Shown one piece after another: positions 1-12,000 of a stretch of 64,000 bases of DNA (position 1 is the first letter of the stretch; each line of letters begins with the position of its first letter). The translations under genes and the position numbers were made by a program. The stretch comes from Lanius collurio (lineage: Eukaryota; Chordata; Aves; Passeriformes; Laniidae), in NCBI GenBank assembly GCA_020086605.1, contig JACBWW010000028.1, forward strand, positions 10,656,885-10,720,884. The letters are read 5' to 3'. The notes under the pieces are model-generated. The model ran no database searches. It saw only the letters and a list, made by a program, of their open reading frames with translations, and was not told where the DNA came from.

Positions 1-308
1 CACGCCGTGCGGGCTGGAATGAGCCCCAGAAACACCATGCCGAGAGAAGCAGCAGAAGCAGCGGTGCGCGAGCTGTGGCCAGAGGCAGCAGAAGAGCTGG
101 CAGCGGTGGCAGAAGCGGCAGCAGCACGCAGCAGCGCAGCCCAGCCAGACCTGTACAGCCCCAAATGTGACCCTGAGGAGTCGAAACCCCACAGTAGGAA
201 CACATTGGCTGCCCCAGCAATCCCAGCTGCTGCAGCTCCAACACAATAGCAAGCAAAAGCGAAAGCAGGAGCACAGAGAGACAGCGAACAGCAGCAACGC
301 GGAAAACC
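1..308 (+). other. GC-rich GCA/CAG-rich leader upstream of the Y-box pseudogene
   Basis: This segment is far richer in G and C than the rest of the window and is built from irregular GCA/CAG/GCG triplets. An open frame at 7-249 encodes an Ala/Glu-rich peptide of 80 residues with no motif I recognise, ending in TAG. The segment runs straight into the cold-shock homology that begins at 312. The simplest reading is that it is the decayed 5' UTR and Ala/Pro-rich N-terminus of the same retroposed Y-box mRNA, because YBX proteins have a low-complexity Ala/Pro-rich N-terminus. That link is inferred from adjacency and composition only. The window edge cuts the left side, so the true start is not visible. 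Confidence 0.4.
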
Positions 309-311
309 TAA

Positions 312-752
312 AAAGTTATTGTAACTAAAGTTTTAGGAACTGCAAAATGTTATAATGTAAAGAAAATCTATGGTTTCATAATTAGGCATGATACAAAAGA
401 AGATACATTTGTGCATCAATCTGCTATTGTGAAAAAACCCAAAAGTAATGTCCCAAGCTCAGGAAATGGAGAAAGGGAAGAATTTAAAATCATGCAAGGA
501 AAGAAGGGCCCACAAGCAGCGTATGTTACAGACCCTGGGGGTGCTTCTGTAAAGGGTAGTAGATATGCTAAACAATATCCCTATCCCTTTCCCTATCACA
601 CCTTTCCCTTTTATCCCATACCCTTCTATCCCCAGTGTTCCCAATCCGTATTTCCATCCCTGGTTCCCCTCATAAAACTATGCCTTTCTGCTTGTCATAA
701 ACCCCTTTGCAATGCTGATGGGGGGATGAAAAGGAGGGAGGAAAGAAATTAA
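312..752 (+). pseudogene. Y-box protein (YBX-type) cold-shock-domain retropseudogene
   Basis: Read from 312, the frame gives KVIVTKVLGTAK followed by CYNV, then YGFI, DTKED, FVHQ, and later VTDPGG and GSRYA (ending near 569). This order matches the cold-shock domain of vertebrate Y-box proteins (YBX1, YBX2, YBX3), which bind RNA and single-stranded DNA and control mRNA storage and translation. The frame stays open to the stop at 750-752, but a TAA stands at 309-311 directly before the homology and no start codon precedes it. After GSRYA the sequence leaves the family and turns into a Tyr/Pro/Phe-rich tail made by a pyrimidine repeat, so the Arg-rich C-terminal domain is missing. The conserved Trp of the KWFN motif is Cys (TGT at 348-350) and the first Gly of GYGFI is Ile, both damaging to nucleic-acid binding. 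In Y-box genes this domain is split by introns; here it is continuous, which points to retroposition. Which paralogue was the source is unclear: the VKGSRYA segment slightly favours YBX2, but weakly. Confidence 0.75.
575..634 (+). repeat. Pyrimidine-rich CCCTWT-type degenerate repeat
   Basis: A run of loosely repeated CCCTAT/CCCTTT/CCCATA words replaces the expected Arg-rich part of the Y-box gene. It keeps the reading frame open and creates an artificial Tyr-Pro-Phe-rich peptide. Confidence 0.6.
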
Positions 753-2207
753 CTGTCATTGTTCAGAATTCAAACAGGTACAAATGAAAAAAACCAAACC
801 CTCTTCTGACTCAGTTTCCACATGAAGCATGCTCAGAGTCCTATCTACCCTCTGATGCTGCAGAGAAAAATCTGTTTGGACACTTAGGGACTAAAAAAGT
901 GGCTTATTTTCTTTTGAAATTGTTTTTGTTATGTTTATCCAGCTGTTATCCGATGCTCTTTTTATTTAAAAACAAAGGGTAAAATTTTGGGTTACCTCGC
1001 CCCAAAGTCCTGGTGGGGGTAGTGGGGAGGCTCTGGATGTACGGGTTGTCCCTGCCCTGCTCCCATGTCACTTTGTAGTGGTTTAGTTGCCTACAGCTGT
1101 GCCTGATTGGTTGGTTTCTGTGCCTGGGGCCTGGGAAGAGCTTGGACTCCTGGGACTGAGAGAAGTCTGTCTGGGGACTCCAGCCATGCAGGCAGGAAAA
1201 GTAAATATCTCTGAATATCCATCAAATATTGCTTCATATTTCCTTCCAACATTCATCGCTGTCTTACACTTGTTGCAAGTTTTCCTCACTGCAACAATTT
1301 TTCTTCCAAACTTCTCCTAACATTTTATCTTCTGGAAGCTCTGAAGGTAGCCACAGATTAGTAGATAGCCAAGCTGGGGAGCCGAGATAGACAATTTTTC
1401 CGCATTTCCTCATTTAAATAAGTGCATATATGGTGAGATCTCACTACATGTTCCTACTTCACTGGCCTGTTCCCTTATCTTGCTTGTTACTCTTGGTTTT
1501 GTACTCTGGTTTAAATTAAATAGAAATACAAAGAGTGAATGTGTTCAAGGAAGAGATGTCTCTAAGCGTTCTTATATGACAGCTCTTTAACTGTTGAATC
1601 TGAGAAGATTTTGGTAATTTGTTGGCTTTTGTGAAATTTCCCCCAAGTTTCCAAGGACTTCCAAGTCACAATGTGTTTATATACTTATGAGCAAATGTAT
1701 AAGTATATACAGGTCTAGATATATTTACTCAGCTAAACCCTGTCAGTTTTACTGATCATTCCAGTGAATACAAAGGTGATAACATAACAGTGACGTTGAC
1801 AGACATCTTCTAGCAATGCATGGTATGTTTGAGAGAGGGTGAAAACTTGATAAAAAATATACTGAATTATGAAATTAGTATTATTAGACCATATTTAACA
1901 TTAATTGGGCAATCTATAGTAGATTCTGAAACTTAATATGACTAGGGTTTACATGTCAGCTCAGAACTATTAAATTATCAAAAATCTTCATTGAACAAGA
2001 GCTTCTTTTAGTGCCCTCACAATCATGGACCTGTATCCAATCTCTCTATAGCTTTTCCTAGAAAGAATCAAAGTTGATGTTTTTCTCTCTAGCTCACTCT
2101 GCAATTTCCTTCCATCTTTCTCTCTCTCTTATTTATTCTTTTTTTCATTTTCAAGTAATTTAAAATGGCTAAGACTTGAAAATCGTTGAAGTGTTGGTAA
2201 TTTTGTC

Positions 2208-2246
<39 letters not shown>
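2208..2246. repeat. (CAAT)n tetranucleotide microsatellite
   Basis: About nine consecutive ATCA/CAAT units, with one interruption (ACCAATC) near the left end. The right part is perfect. Confidence 0.9.
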
Positions 2247-2247
<1 letters not shown>

Positions 2248-3656
2248 GAACAAGGAGTCTAAAGTGAAATGTTCACTGAAATTAATTTAATCCTACGTTT
2301 ATTGTCATTGGGAGGAGTCAAAACATGCATTCAGCAATGCAATCATCACTAAACCTTGGAAAGTATGGAAACTTTATTTATAATTTCCTTAAAGGAATTT
2401 TGCTATTTTTTTTTCTATTTTTAATTAACTGTAACTACTAGTGTAGTTCCCTTTCTCTTAATAGCTTTGCTTTAAATAAAAGTAAAATTAACTGGGAGAA
2501 AAAAAGTACTCCCTTATCAGAAAAATCTCTTAAAACATAACAATCAGATATTAATGTAAACTGTGTAATCCAGTAGGTCTGCGAATTCCAGTGGGACTCA
2601 CACCTTAAATAAAATAAAAGTTTCAAAGTCAGTGCTTAGTTCTGTTAGTAATTGTTTCAGTTCATAGAGTTCAATACAACCAGGAGCTCAGAATCTTATG
2701 GATACCACCTGAAGAAGGAAGAGCAGAGGATGAAAATTTTAGGTCCTAAGGAAAAGAGTTTATGGACAGTATGTAACTCTCCATTACATTAGGCAGGCCT
2801 TTTGTTTTATTCTAGCTGAAGCTTGGTGCAGCTATACAGTAGAATTATATCAACACATGACACAAAAGATAAGAGTACAGCTCTATTGTATTCCTGGAAG
2901 TTAGTATAAAAATATGAAAGTACACATGCTAAATCAAATAGCAAATATAATTATTTAACTATTATTTATGAAGTCTTATTAAGTCTTTAAGTCTTATTTA
3001 TATACCTGAAAGTCACAAAGCCTGTAACTATTCTAGGTGTTCTAACAACACCACGACCTTGAACAAGGACAAAAAGAGAGAGGGAAGCACCTTTCACCCT
3101 TTCTGAAGTCATAGTTCATATTACTGCATGAATGAATGAAGTTTCTACCACAACGTGGACTGCATATTGTTGAATGAACATATATGTCATTTTTGGCATT
3201 TCAGACCCTTAAATGACCTTCTAGGCACTCGGTATTTCTTTCAGCTTGCTACAAACAGATCTACTCATTACAATTTAAGCAAATTTTAAAGATCTGCAAT
3301 TTAATGGAAAGTGAGTTTACAGTTGCCAAAGTGAGTTCTTTCAACGAAAGAAAATAAGATCTAATGCAGCAATTGTGTCAACCATTTCATGATAATATAT
3401 CCTTGTGCAGGCAGTGATAATTACTGTGCTTATATTTATTTTTTAATCTTCCTGAAGGGGGGAAAAAAAGTCGTGTCATTTCCAATATAATTAAGTGATA
3501 CAAAACCCCCCAACTTGAGTGCTACCACACATAAGGAAAAATGTTTCTGCACAAGTTTTTGGGAAACCATATTCTTTGATTTAAGTGCTGTTGTGCATAG
3601 GAAATACATTAGCAGACTAAACTTACTGTATCAGTCTGGATGCACACAGCAGATTA

Positions 3657-3722
3657 AGTATTAGTATTAGTATTAGTATTAGTATTAATATTAGTATTAG
3701 TATTAGTATCAATATTAGTATT
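3657..3722. repeat. (ATTAGT)n hexanucleotide microsatellite
   Basis: Eleven near-perfect AGTATT units with scattered substitutions (TTAATA and TATCAA variants) give 66 bp of hexanucleotide repeat. Confidence 0.9.
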
Positions 3723-4453
3723 GCAATCAAAATGTTTCACAAGAGTACAGTTCCTTGTTTTCTGGAGGTGTATTTCCTGGACATAGAAAGAAAAACATAG
3801 AAAGACATGAGCTTACTGAACAGCAGATGAGTACTGCATTTGCAAAAGTATTTCAGTCCAATTGTAAGATTGCCAGAAGTAAGTTTGTGGAGTTTTGCTG
3901 GCTTACAGATATGAAAATAGGATATTAGATGTGTCCTCATTTTTGGAACAAAATTTGTTTATTTGGTAGTTTCTCATGGAACAAGAACTGTTACTTATAA
4001 ACCCAATGGAAGTATTCATATTTTGAATCCTTCACTGAGACTTAGACAACTCAGAAATGCACATTTCACAATGGATGTTGCTGCTCCTTTTCCTTCTCAA
4101 TAAGTAAAAAAATGTATGGGAAAAATACTGTGCATTCACAAACTTGCAGTGGAGATGGTGTTCAGTTCCCTTAGGAAAGCAATTTAATTCCCTGTTTTCC
4201 ATGGCATATCATATCTTCCAACAGGATGACAGATTCTGTTGTATCATAGTGACATTCCAAATAAAACTTCAGCCTTGTAAGACATTCCAGTATGGTGGTA
4301 ACAAGAATTACATAATGTGACAGCTCATAAAAATGTATTTAATATCTATTGAGTTAGTGTTTTTTTCTGAGATAATAATTAACCTCCCTCTCACTGTGCT
4401 TGGTGATATTCTTCAAACTATCTCTAACCTTATGGTGATATGTCTCCCCTATC

Positions 4454-4476
4454 TTTTTTTTTTTTTTTTTTTTTTT
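4454..4476. repeat. Poly(T) tract
   Basis: An uninterrupted run of about 23 T lies some 35 bp before a minus-strand CR1 fragment. CR1 copies do not normally end in poly(A), so the tract is unlikely to be that element's tail. Confidence 0.85.
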
Positions 4477-4512
4477 CTCTTTTACTCTTTTTCAGTCATC
4501 TGTCAAAGGACG

Positions 4513-4762
4513 TTGGGGTCCTTTTCCTCTGGGCCACTTTCCAGCCACTCCTTCCCCAGCCGGTAGCATTTCATGTGGTTTGACCCAAGGGCAGTACTCA
4601 GCACTTGGTCTTGTTGAACCTTAAACAATTGGCCTCAGATCATTGATCCAGCCTGTCCAGATCTCTCTTCAGAGCCTTCCTGCCCTCCTGGAGGTTAATG
4701 CTCCTACTCAGCTTGGTGCCATTTGTGAACTTGCAGAGGAGGCAATTGATCCTTGTCTCTAA
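4513..4762 (-). mobile_element. CR1 LINE fragment, RT region, truncated at both ends
   Basis: The minus strand reads as the avian CR1 ORF2 reverse-transcriptase region. A degenerate frame around 4640-4760 shows a KFTNGTKL-like remnant of the catalytic FADDTKL motif, then LQEGRKALKRDLDRLDQ, and the downstream part follows the familiar CR1 order. The catalytic Asp pair is lost (Asn-Gly in its place). The 3' end of the element is missing at the 4513 side and the 5' part stops near 4762. An independent plus-strand CR1 begins almost at once beyond that point. The copy cannot be active. Confidence 0.8.
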
Positions 4763-4784
4763 AATGGAGAGAGACATGGATATT

Positions 4785-5425
4785 ATGGGTAGACCACTCA
4801 GTGGATAAGGAATTGGCTCAATGGTTTCACTCAAAGATATTGCAGTCAATGGCTCCATGTCCAAGTGAAGACCAGTGATGCATGGTGTCACTCAGGAGTC
4901 CACCAGTGCTATTTAAACATCTTTGTCAGGGACACAGACAGTGAGATTGAGCCCTTCATCAGCAAATTTATGGATGACACCAAGCTGTGTGGTGCAGCTG
5001 ACACACCAGAGGGACAAGATACCATCCAGAGGAAAACTGACAAGATTTTAGTGCTGGACTTGGTGTGAATCTCAAGTTCAACAAGACCAAGTAATTCTTG
5101 AATGAATCAGGGCAATCCCAGACATGGATACAAACTGGGTTATGAGTGATCTCAACTGGATTAAAGCAGCCCTATGGAGGACTTGGAGATATTGCTGGAT
5201 GAAAAACATAATGTGAGACAGCCATGTGCACTCATAGCCCAGAAAGCCAAACGTGTCCTGGGCTGCATCCAAAGCAGTGTGGGCAGCAGGGGAGGGAGGG
5301 GATTCTGCCCCTCTGCTCTGCTCTGGTGAGACCCACCCCCCCTGCCCCCGGAACACTGTATCCAGCTCATGGGCCTGCTCAAGCAAATCTGGAGGAGAGC
5401 CATTCTTGGGGTTATTAGCTGTCCA
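4785..5425 (+). mobile_element. CR1 LINE fragment, plus strand, RT region
   Basis: On the plus strand this copy begins with sequence matching the CR1 ORF2 stretch before the GVPQGS-type motif. It continues through a FMDDTKLCGAADTPEG remnant (about 4968-5015) and the thumb region, where AQKAKRVLGC can be read near 5240-5270. It contains the word GCCCCTCTGCTCTGCTCTGG, typical of avian CR1. Many indels and stop codons break the frame. It overlaps, in element coordinates, with the opposite-strand fragment next to it, so the two are separate insertions rather than one inverted copy. Confidence 0.85.
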
Positions 5426-5824
5426 CTGCCTAATTTTTGTGGTGAGCTTGCCTCTTTATGTCTTGGAATATCCTTAGACCATTCACAAACAGCCTAAATA
5501 TCCCTCGACTGTGCAGCTCCACTTAAGCCAGTGTTTGTTGACAGGTACCACCAGAAGCAGAAGTTGAGAAGAGAAATAGAGCTCAAACCTCTTATGGTGT
5601 TAAGTCATTTATTCCCTCTGTGCTGAGGGGGACAGAGCACCGACCTGGGCAGAGTCAGCGAGGTAAGAGGGTGAGGCTTTCCATCCTGCTGGTTTTATCA
5701 CAGACAAGGGGAAAGGGGATACCAGGGGCGGAGATGGGACAACCAACCAACCAGATCAGAGCCCAGGTGGCTTGAAACTTGGACAGACCTGACTCAGTCA
5801 CATGGCAGGGACCCGGCCGGGGGT
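5426..5824. other. Unidentified 0.4-kb segment between two CR1 pieces
   Basis: This block interrupts plus-strand CR1 homology. The right part (about 5540-5820) is GC-richer and includes ATTTATTCCC and ATCACAGACAAGGGG. It may be an inserted element such as an LTR fragment, but I cannot identify its family. CR1 sequence around the word GAGAGCCAT/AAAGCCAT appears on both sides, so the flanks could be one interrupted copy or two copies. Confidence 0.4.
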
Positions 5825-6048
5825 GCCCCAGGGGGATCCACTGCAAAAAGCCATGAAGATGATCAGTGCACTGGAGCACCTCCCATATGAGGAAGTTTAG
5901 AGAAGAGAAGGCAAAGGGAGGCCTTATAGCCGCCTTATAGTACTGAAAGGCAGCCTACAACAAAGATGAGGGGGGACTCTTTGTGATAAAGAGTGTAGCA
6001 CTAGGATAAGGATAATAAGTTTAAACTGGAAGACAGAAGATTTATTGT
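5825..6048 (+). mobile_element. CR1 LINE 3'-proximal fragment, plus strand
   Basis: The sequence reads as the end of CR1 ORF2 and its 3' UTR: AAGATGATCAGTGCACTGG, GGAGCACCTCCCATATGAGG, GAAGAGAAGG, then CCTTATAGC and GTTTAAACTGGAAGA. It fades out near 6048 before the usual 3' terminal repeats. It probably continues the copy at 4785-5425, although the overlap at the junction leaves room for two insertions. Confidence 0.8.
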
Positions 6049-9000
6049 CATAATGGTTTATCTCCTCAGTAAGATCATTTTCATCATAACAGGTTTATGG
6101 AAGGACACAAGAAAACAACATCAACAACTAAACCAATAAAAAAAATCAACTGCTTGCAAGTCCTAAGGCAAACAACAATTCATGCAAATATTTAATGATC
6201 ACTATGTTTCCTCTAGAGATTCTAAAAAACAAGCCTCAAGCTGGCAAATTTCATAATACAATTAGAAATTGTTCACACAATGCCATATGAAGCTGAATCA
6301 TATTTAACTTGAAAATGAAATGAACTGAATATATAGGTAACTCCATTCAGCTTTTTTACATAATACTTTTAGTATTATTTGGGGGATTTGTTTTCCTTAA
6401 AAGGCTAACAGAGAATTTCAAGTATTTCAGATGCCAGTACTTTACTACAAAATTCACGTCCAAGTTGCTGAACACAAAAAAAAGATTTTGCTATTGATTT
6501 TGATCTCTATGTTACAAATTCAGCAAAGTCAAAAAATCTCCATTCATATGCTTTTGCAACAAAATTTTAGTCTAGTTCACCATGGATTTAGATGCTTTGA
6601 TGAATCAAAGATTTAAAAAGCTGGAAAAATTATGCAAAAAAATCATTGTCATGATGACTGGCAAATTCTGTCAAGAGAAGCCTTCATTCAAAGAAAGTAA
6701 AAGCAATTCACCTTGCCATCAGAGTCTGCATTCTGCTACAAATTCCTCTACAAATTCCTCTCCCATCCTCTACAAATTTTCCTTAGAAACACAACAATAT
6801 TACAAAAAAAATTTTGTGAAAGTTTGTGAAAAAATAGGGCATAAGGTTTCTTACTTTTTTTTTTTCCTTCCCGAGTCTTTTAGAGCCAAGTTTTGGATTA
6901 AAATTGGCTCTCAGTAAGAATGATGAAATTTTAACTTCCCTGTCCTTCCAATCATGTAATAAAGTGATACAAAGTAACATACTCTGATTTGTGTTTTTCT
7001 CCTTTTCCATAAAAAAAACACTGAAAAGGAAAACTTTTACTAAAATATTAAAATGTTTAATAAGTACTTTTCACATGTCTCTATTTATCATTGGTCTTAG
7101 GAGTAGTCGATTTTTCAACAGAGGAGTTATTCCTTTGATGTGTTGAGCTGCATCACAGAAGATTTTACATTCATACTTCATTGCTTATATTCAATAGGAA
7201 TGGCCTCACTTTTATAATGAATCCAAGATTAAATCTAACCTTTAATCTATTTAGCAAAATTTGTGATTCTGGGTGAAACATACTGAGAATGAAACAGAAC
7301 AGAATTGGCAGTAAGAAAAAGTTCATCAAGGGAAAAAAATATTCAGTTAAATGTGATTTTTTTTAACATTAATGCCTGTGACTTTCTGATTGTTGAGTTT
7401 CTTCTTTATGTCCTCCTCTTCCACACACCTTGTACATGTTTCACACAGTGTTGGAAGATTCCTATATAACTTTAGGCGCAATTGGTTCTAAAGATCAAGA
7501 ATAGCAGAGAGATTAATTTATGTGAAGAAATTTTAAATGTGCTAATTCAACAAAATATTCACAAGATGAAGATAAACCCACTGTTCATCAGTGCAGGACT
7601 CTAGGCAAAATAAAAATTAATAACATTAAAAAAAAAATAAAAGCATATGTTCCATGACTCTTTTGTAACAGCATACACTATGAGAAATTCAACAGAAATA
7701 AAATGTTGTCAGGCAGGAGATAGTTACTGCCGTGTGTTCAGTGCAGCAAACCATATTTTTTGCAAGTCAGGTCATCCACTAATGCAAAGCATCTGATCAC
7801 CTGTAATGAATATAACCACAGAAATGCACTAACTAAAAATAAACTTAGTTTGAAAAACATTTTAGTTACAAAAATAGCTTGAGAAAATGACGTCTGGGAT
7901 ACTTATCCCTGTAGGTCAATAATTTGGGTGTTTTGTCTCAATGTAATGAAAGATGTTACAGAGTTTTACACCAGCTGAGGACATCAACTGCTGTGTTTAG
8001 TGGGAGTTGAACTATACTTCCCAGGATCCAATCCCTTGGGGAAAAACAATCTCTAGTAAAGATAATTCAGATGTGTAAGAGCTTTAAAAATATTTCTAAA
8101 TTAGAATTTGCTGTTATAGTACCAGAATTTTATGTCTGAAGGAGCTCATAAACAAGGAAAATGCTTATAACTAAGTTTCATTGTCTCAGCATGAAACACC
8201 CAGACTGTCACCTGTTCAAGCTGCTTATACTTGCTTAAAATACTTTCTTGTCTCAGGTCAACTTTAACTGGTATCCTTCTGTGTTATTTCTTGGGTAGTG
8301 CTTATCTCTCAGGATGAACCTCACAAATAGATAATGTGCTTTGTGATTTTAATTAAATTCCATGTAAAAAGATTTAGTTTTTCTGAGGATGTTTTTGCCT
8401 TTATCTTTGCCTAACTGCTAAAATTCTCATTTATACTTTTACCTTCATAATTATTTTGGTTTTCTGTTCCCTATCATACTTAATCCCTATTTTATCCAGC
8501 TGTGCTTTTCAGCATACGTGTGCATGCATGTGTGTGCTTGCATGAGTCTCTGTCTTTCTGTAGACACTCCAGCTAACACAGGCAAATCCTCCAGAGAGAA
8601 CAAAGACCAGATCTCAAGACAGAAACACAAAACAAAAATCCACGAGCTTTAAACCGTAGACAACACATAGCTAGCTGTGCAGCAGATGTACCTAGCAGGT
8701 TGTGATGATTAAGTTCCATAAGCAGTGAAAATCTGTTAACAAAACACAGTCACACACAGAAGAAACCAGCAGCATCTTTCCATCTCTTACCACACTCTTA
8801 CCTTGCTGTTACACAACAGATGTGCTTCTTCATCCCTTCTTACTGTGATCCGTCCAGATTTCCTATGCAGCTGTCCTGGGAATTGTATCATGTTTGGTCT
8901 CAGCAAGTCTAAGGATTACTTTTTTTACAGATATCTTTAAAATGTGTTCAGAATGAACAGTTCATACACAAAATACAATCATTTTAGTTTATATTTGCTC

Positions 9001-12000
9001 TTTAGATAAACAGGAATAGTTCACTTAATTTCTAGTCTCTTATTTTGAAATAGGGTCTGAAACCCAGCCTCTGGGCTTGTAATTTCTAGAAATATTTTGA
9101 AAAATCTGAGTCACCATTACAGCAGCAAAATACCAAGGAACAATTTCAGTTCAAGGTATTGTCTCAGATACTGTGATTTTTCATGCAAAATACACATATG
9201 CTGAAATAAAAAATTGCCTTTTGTAAAACTATTAAAGAGATTTATCTTTTCAATTCCTTTCTAAAGGGACACAGAAGAGGCATACACATATGAGAAAAAG
9301 TATAGTGATATAATTACAAATTTTCTTTGGAAAATCCATGCAACTTTTTTGTAAATTGCTGCATGACCAAATACCTTGCTCAAAGAAAAATATATTTTTA
9401 TAGTATACACTCAATGTGGATACTTAATACATAAACACTGTATACTTACTCTATCTTCACAGACAGATTCTTCACATTGCAGAGACTGGCTGAATCAATA
9501 GTGTATTACAGGAGCAGTGCTGCTAATAAAAATTATCTTTCTTACTAAGTCGTGTTGTCATTGTTACTAAGAAATTTTGAAAGGATGTGGTGAACAGCTG
9601 GAGCTGAAATACAGCAAAAAAAGAAATACTATCATCTTAGTTTAAAGCTAGTAGTACAGGGAAGATTATTGTACCAAGATTTAACCTCTTTGTACACCTG
9701 CAAGACCTGTATAATTTAAGTCCTACTATCTAAGTAAAGTCCTACTATCTGGAGTTTCTTTTTTTCAGTTGGCCTTTCCACTAGACCCTTAAAGTTTCAC
9801 CCATTACTAATGTAATGGGTGCATGTAGAGGTGCATAACTCTTCCAATTCTATGCAAATCACTGTGTAGAAAGCATGTGAAGAGACTACTATCATGGAAG
9901 ACTCAAATTTTCAAGGGAAAACTAGAGAATGTCCATTATGCTCAAGCAAATTTAACCAAATGAAAGCATTGCCTAAATAATGTTTGAATAGTATATAAAT
10001 TATATTATGAAATAGTCTAGTCACTTATTTAAATTGCTAAAATAGCTCAAGGGAGTTACATTAGATGAAGTAGTAGATCCTTGGAAGGATGATAGTATCT
10101 CTCATGGGCAATACTGATAACTAAGAATACAACAGTAATTGATTTTACACTTTGCAGAGAAATGAAATTCAGATAGAGAAAAAACAAATAAACTAATTTT
10201 GTGTTGATAAGATCTTAACCATGTCACAGATATGCACTACCTGAAATGGGTAAAATTACCTGTAACATAAATCTCAGTTTTACATTTCTCTTCAACTGGA
10301 GCGAAGGCTGGAGTTCAAACACTGTTCTAATGGTATTCTGAGAAAGTATGGCAATATTTTTTTTTTCTTTGATGAATATGTCCTGCAGCAAAATCCAACT
10401 GATTCTATTAATTATTAGCTAAAAAAATCTGCTGTGTAGACATTTTTGTCTTTATGACCATCCAGTTCAAGATTAAGTTAAAAGGAGTAGAAGGCAGGGA
10501 AAAATGAAACCATTTCTAAAGACACATGTAAACTAAAATGCAAAACTGCAGTGGAGGAGATTAAATAGAAATTTCTAGAAATAGTTAACATAACACAGGA
10601 CATTTGTTCACACAGCCAAATAGAGACAGGATCTATAAAAAGAACATTTCTATTACTTTAAACACTTGGAACAAAATTTTGTAAGATTAATATTTATAAC
10701 AGGATCACTTTGAAAAGAAGCCATCACATAGATCTGTGAGTCCAGCCACAAAGGAAAAACATTCAGTTATTACTAACCGATAGATTCGGTATGGGTGATT
10801 AAACCTGGGTGGGAAAAGATCACCCTTGGTTATGCATTAGAAAGATCCTCTGTCTTCAGTAAAAGTGTCACTCCCTTGTCCTAAGACATATTTCAGCCAA
10901 ATAAGAATGCACAACCATAACTGTATTCTTATCATTTTTTAAAAAAATTAAGGGTGGTGTTCACATATAAAAGTGTGACTGTAGGGACAAATGTGGAAGC
11001 AAATCTGCATCAGTCTGTAAAGCACTAACATCATAGTCTGTAACATGGTTGCTGAAATCCATACAAAAACAAGCTATGGTTTTATACATTCAAATGCAAA
11101 TGTTAAGATCACAAGGAGAACTTATTTTCTACTGACTTGTGAAGGAATTGTATTCATTATAAGCAAGGGAGAAAAAACACAAATTATAAAGCTTGGTTAT
11201 CTCACATTTGCAAAGCATTGCAGTTCTATTGTAGCATTTATAACAGTATGTAATCTGAATCATGATGTCCACATCTGCTTTATGAGTTTCAGAGCCTATT
11301 TCATCTGATTGCCTTTCTATTCCTTACATCAGCTGTCCTAGCAGGGGTGGTTAAAAGCTGCATCAGCTCTCAAGGCATTGTCTGAATGGCTGACCTACAG
11401 TCAGAAAGCTTACACTGAATTTACCAAAAATCCCACATACATGTATTTTTCTTCTTCATATGCAAGGCATCATAGCAGGTTTTTGCAATTTCTTTTGAGC
11501 CTATAGAGACTCAGGAAAGGTACTTGCTGCTTAACTTCAGGAGTGCTTTATGGTGTAAGGGAATCATGGATTAAACATAACAGGAGAGCCCATACATTTC
11601 AGGAGTGCCAAGATGTGTGAACTGGGTATTTGGATACATCATATGGCTATGAAATTGATGTGCTACTGTGGTAGTACTCAGGGGCCTTCCAGAGTGCATA
11701 GGAGCTCCTATCAGCATAAACACAGGTTCATGAGAAGGCTGGTTTCATGAGATGTTTCTGAATAGGATGCTTGGAGGTTAAACAAATCCCGGGGTTTTGT
11801 CATTATTCCTGAGGTCCATTATGGTCCACTGCTCTAACCCAGGTGGGAGGGCAAAACATTTACAGAACAAGCTACAGGAACAAGACAGGAAAACAGTACA
11901 AGAGTGGAGATAGCTCTACAGAGATGCAGTGGGGTGAGACCAGGGGAAGCTCCAGGTAATTACTTGATCAGGTTGTGTTGGTCATGCTTCCTTCGAGGCA

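Larger units (their letters stand above)
753..4453. other. AT-rich non-coding stretch with two microsatellites
   Basis: I see no gene here. A GC-richer patch at about 1005-1190 contains TGTAGTGGTTTAG at 1074, which resembles the start of some avian LTRs, but I could not follow an element from it. The rest is AT-rich unique sequence holding the CAAT and ATTAGT microsatellites listed separately. Open frames here are short and unremarkable. Confidence 0.6.

Noticed and set aside
1074..1190. TGTAGTGGTTTAG followed by GC-richer sequence, as a possible third LTR
   Set aside because: Only the first dozen bases resemble an LTR start, and no TATA, poly(A) signal or 3' end could be followed.
4785..5425. 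Reverse-transcriptase-like plus-strand frames considered as a real gene
   Set aside because: They are broken pieces of CR1 with multiple frameshifts and belong to the mobile element.
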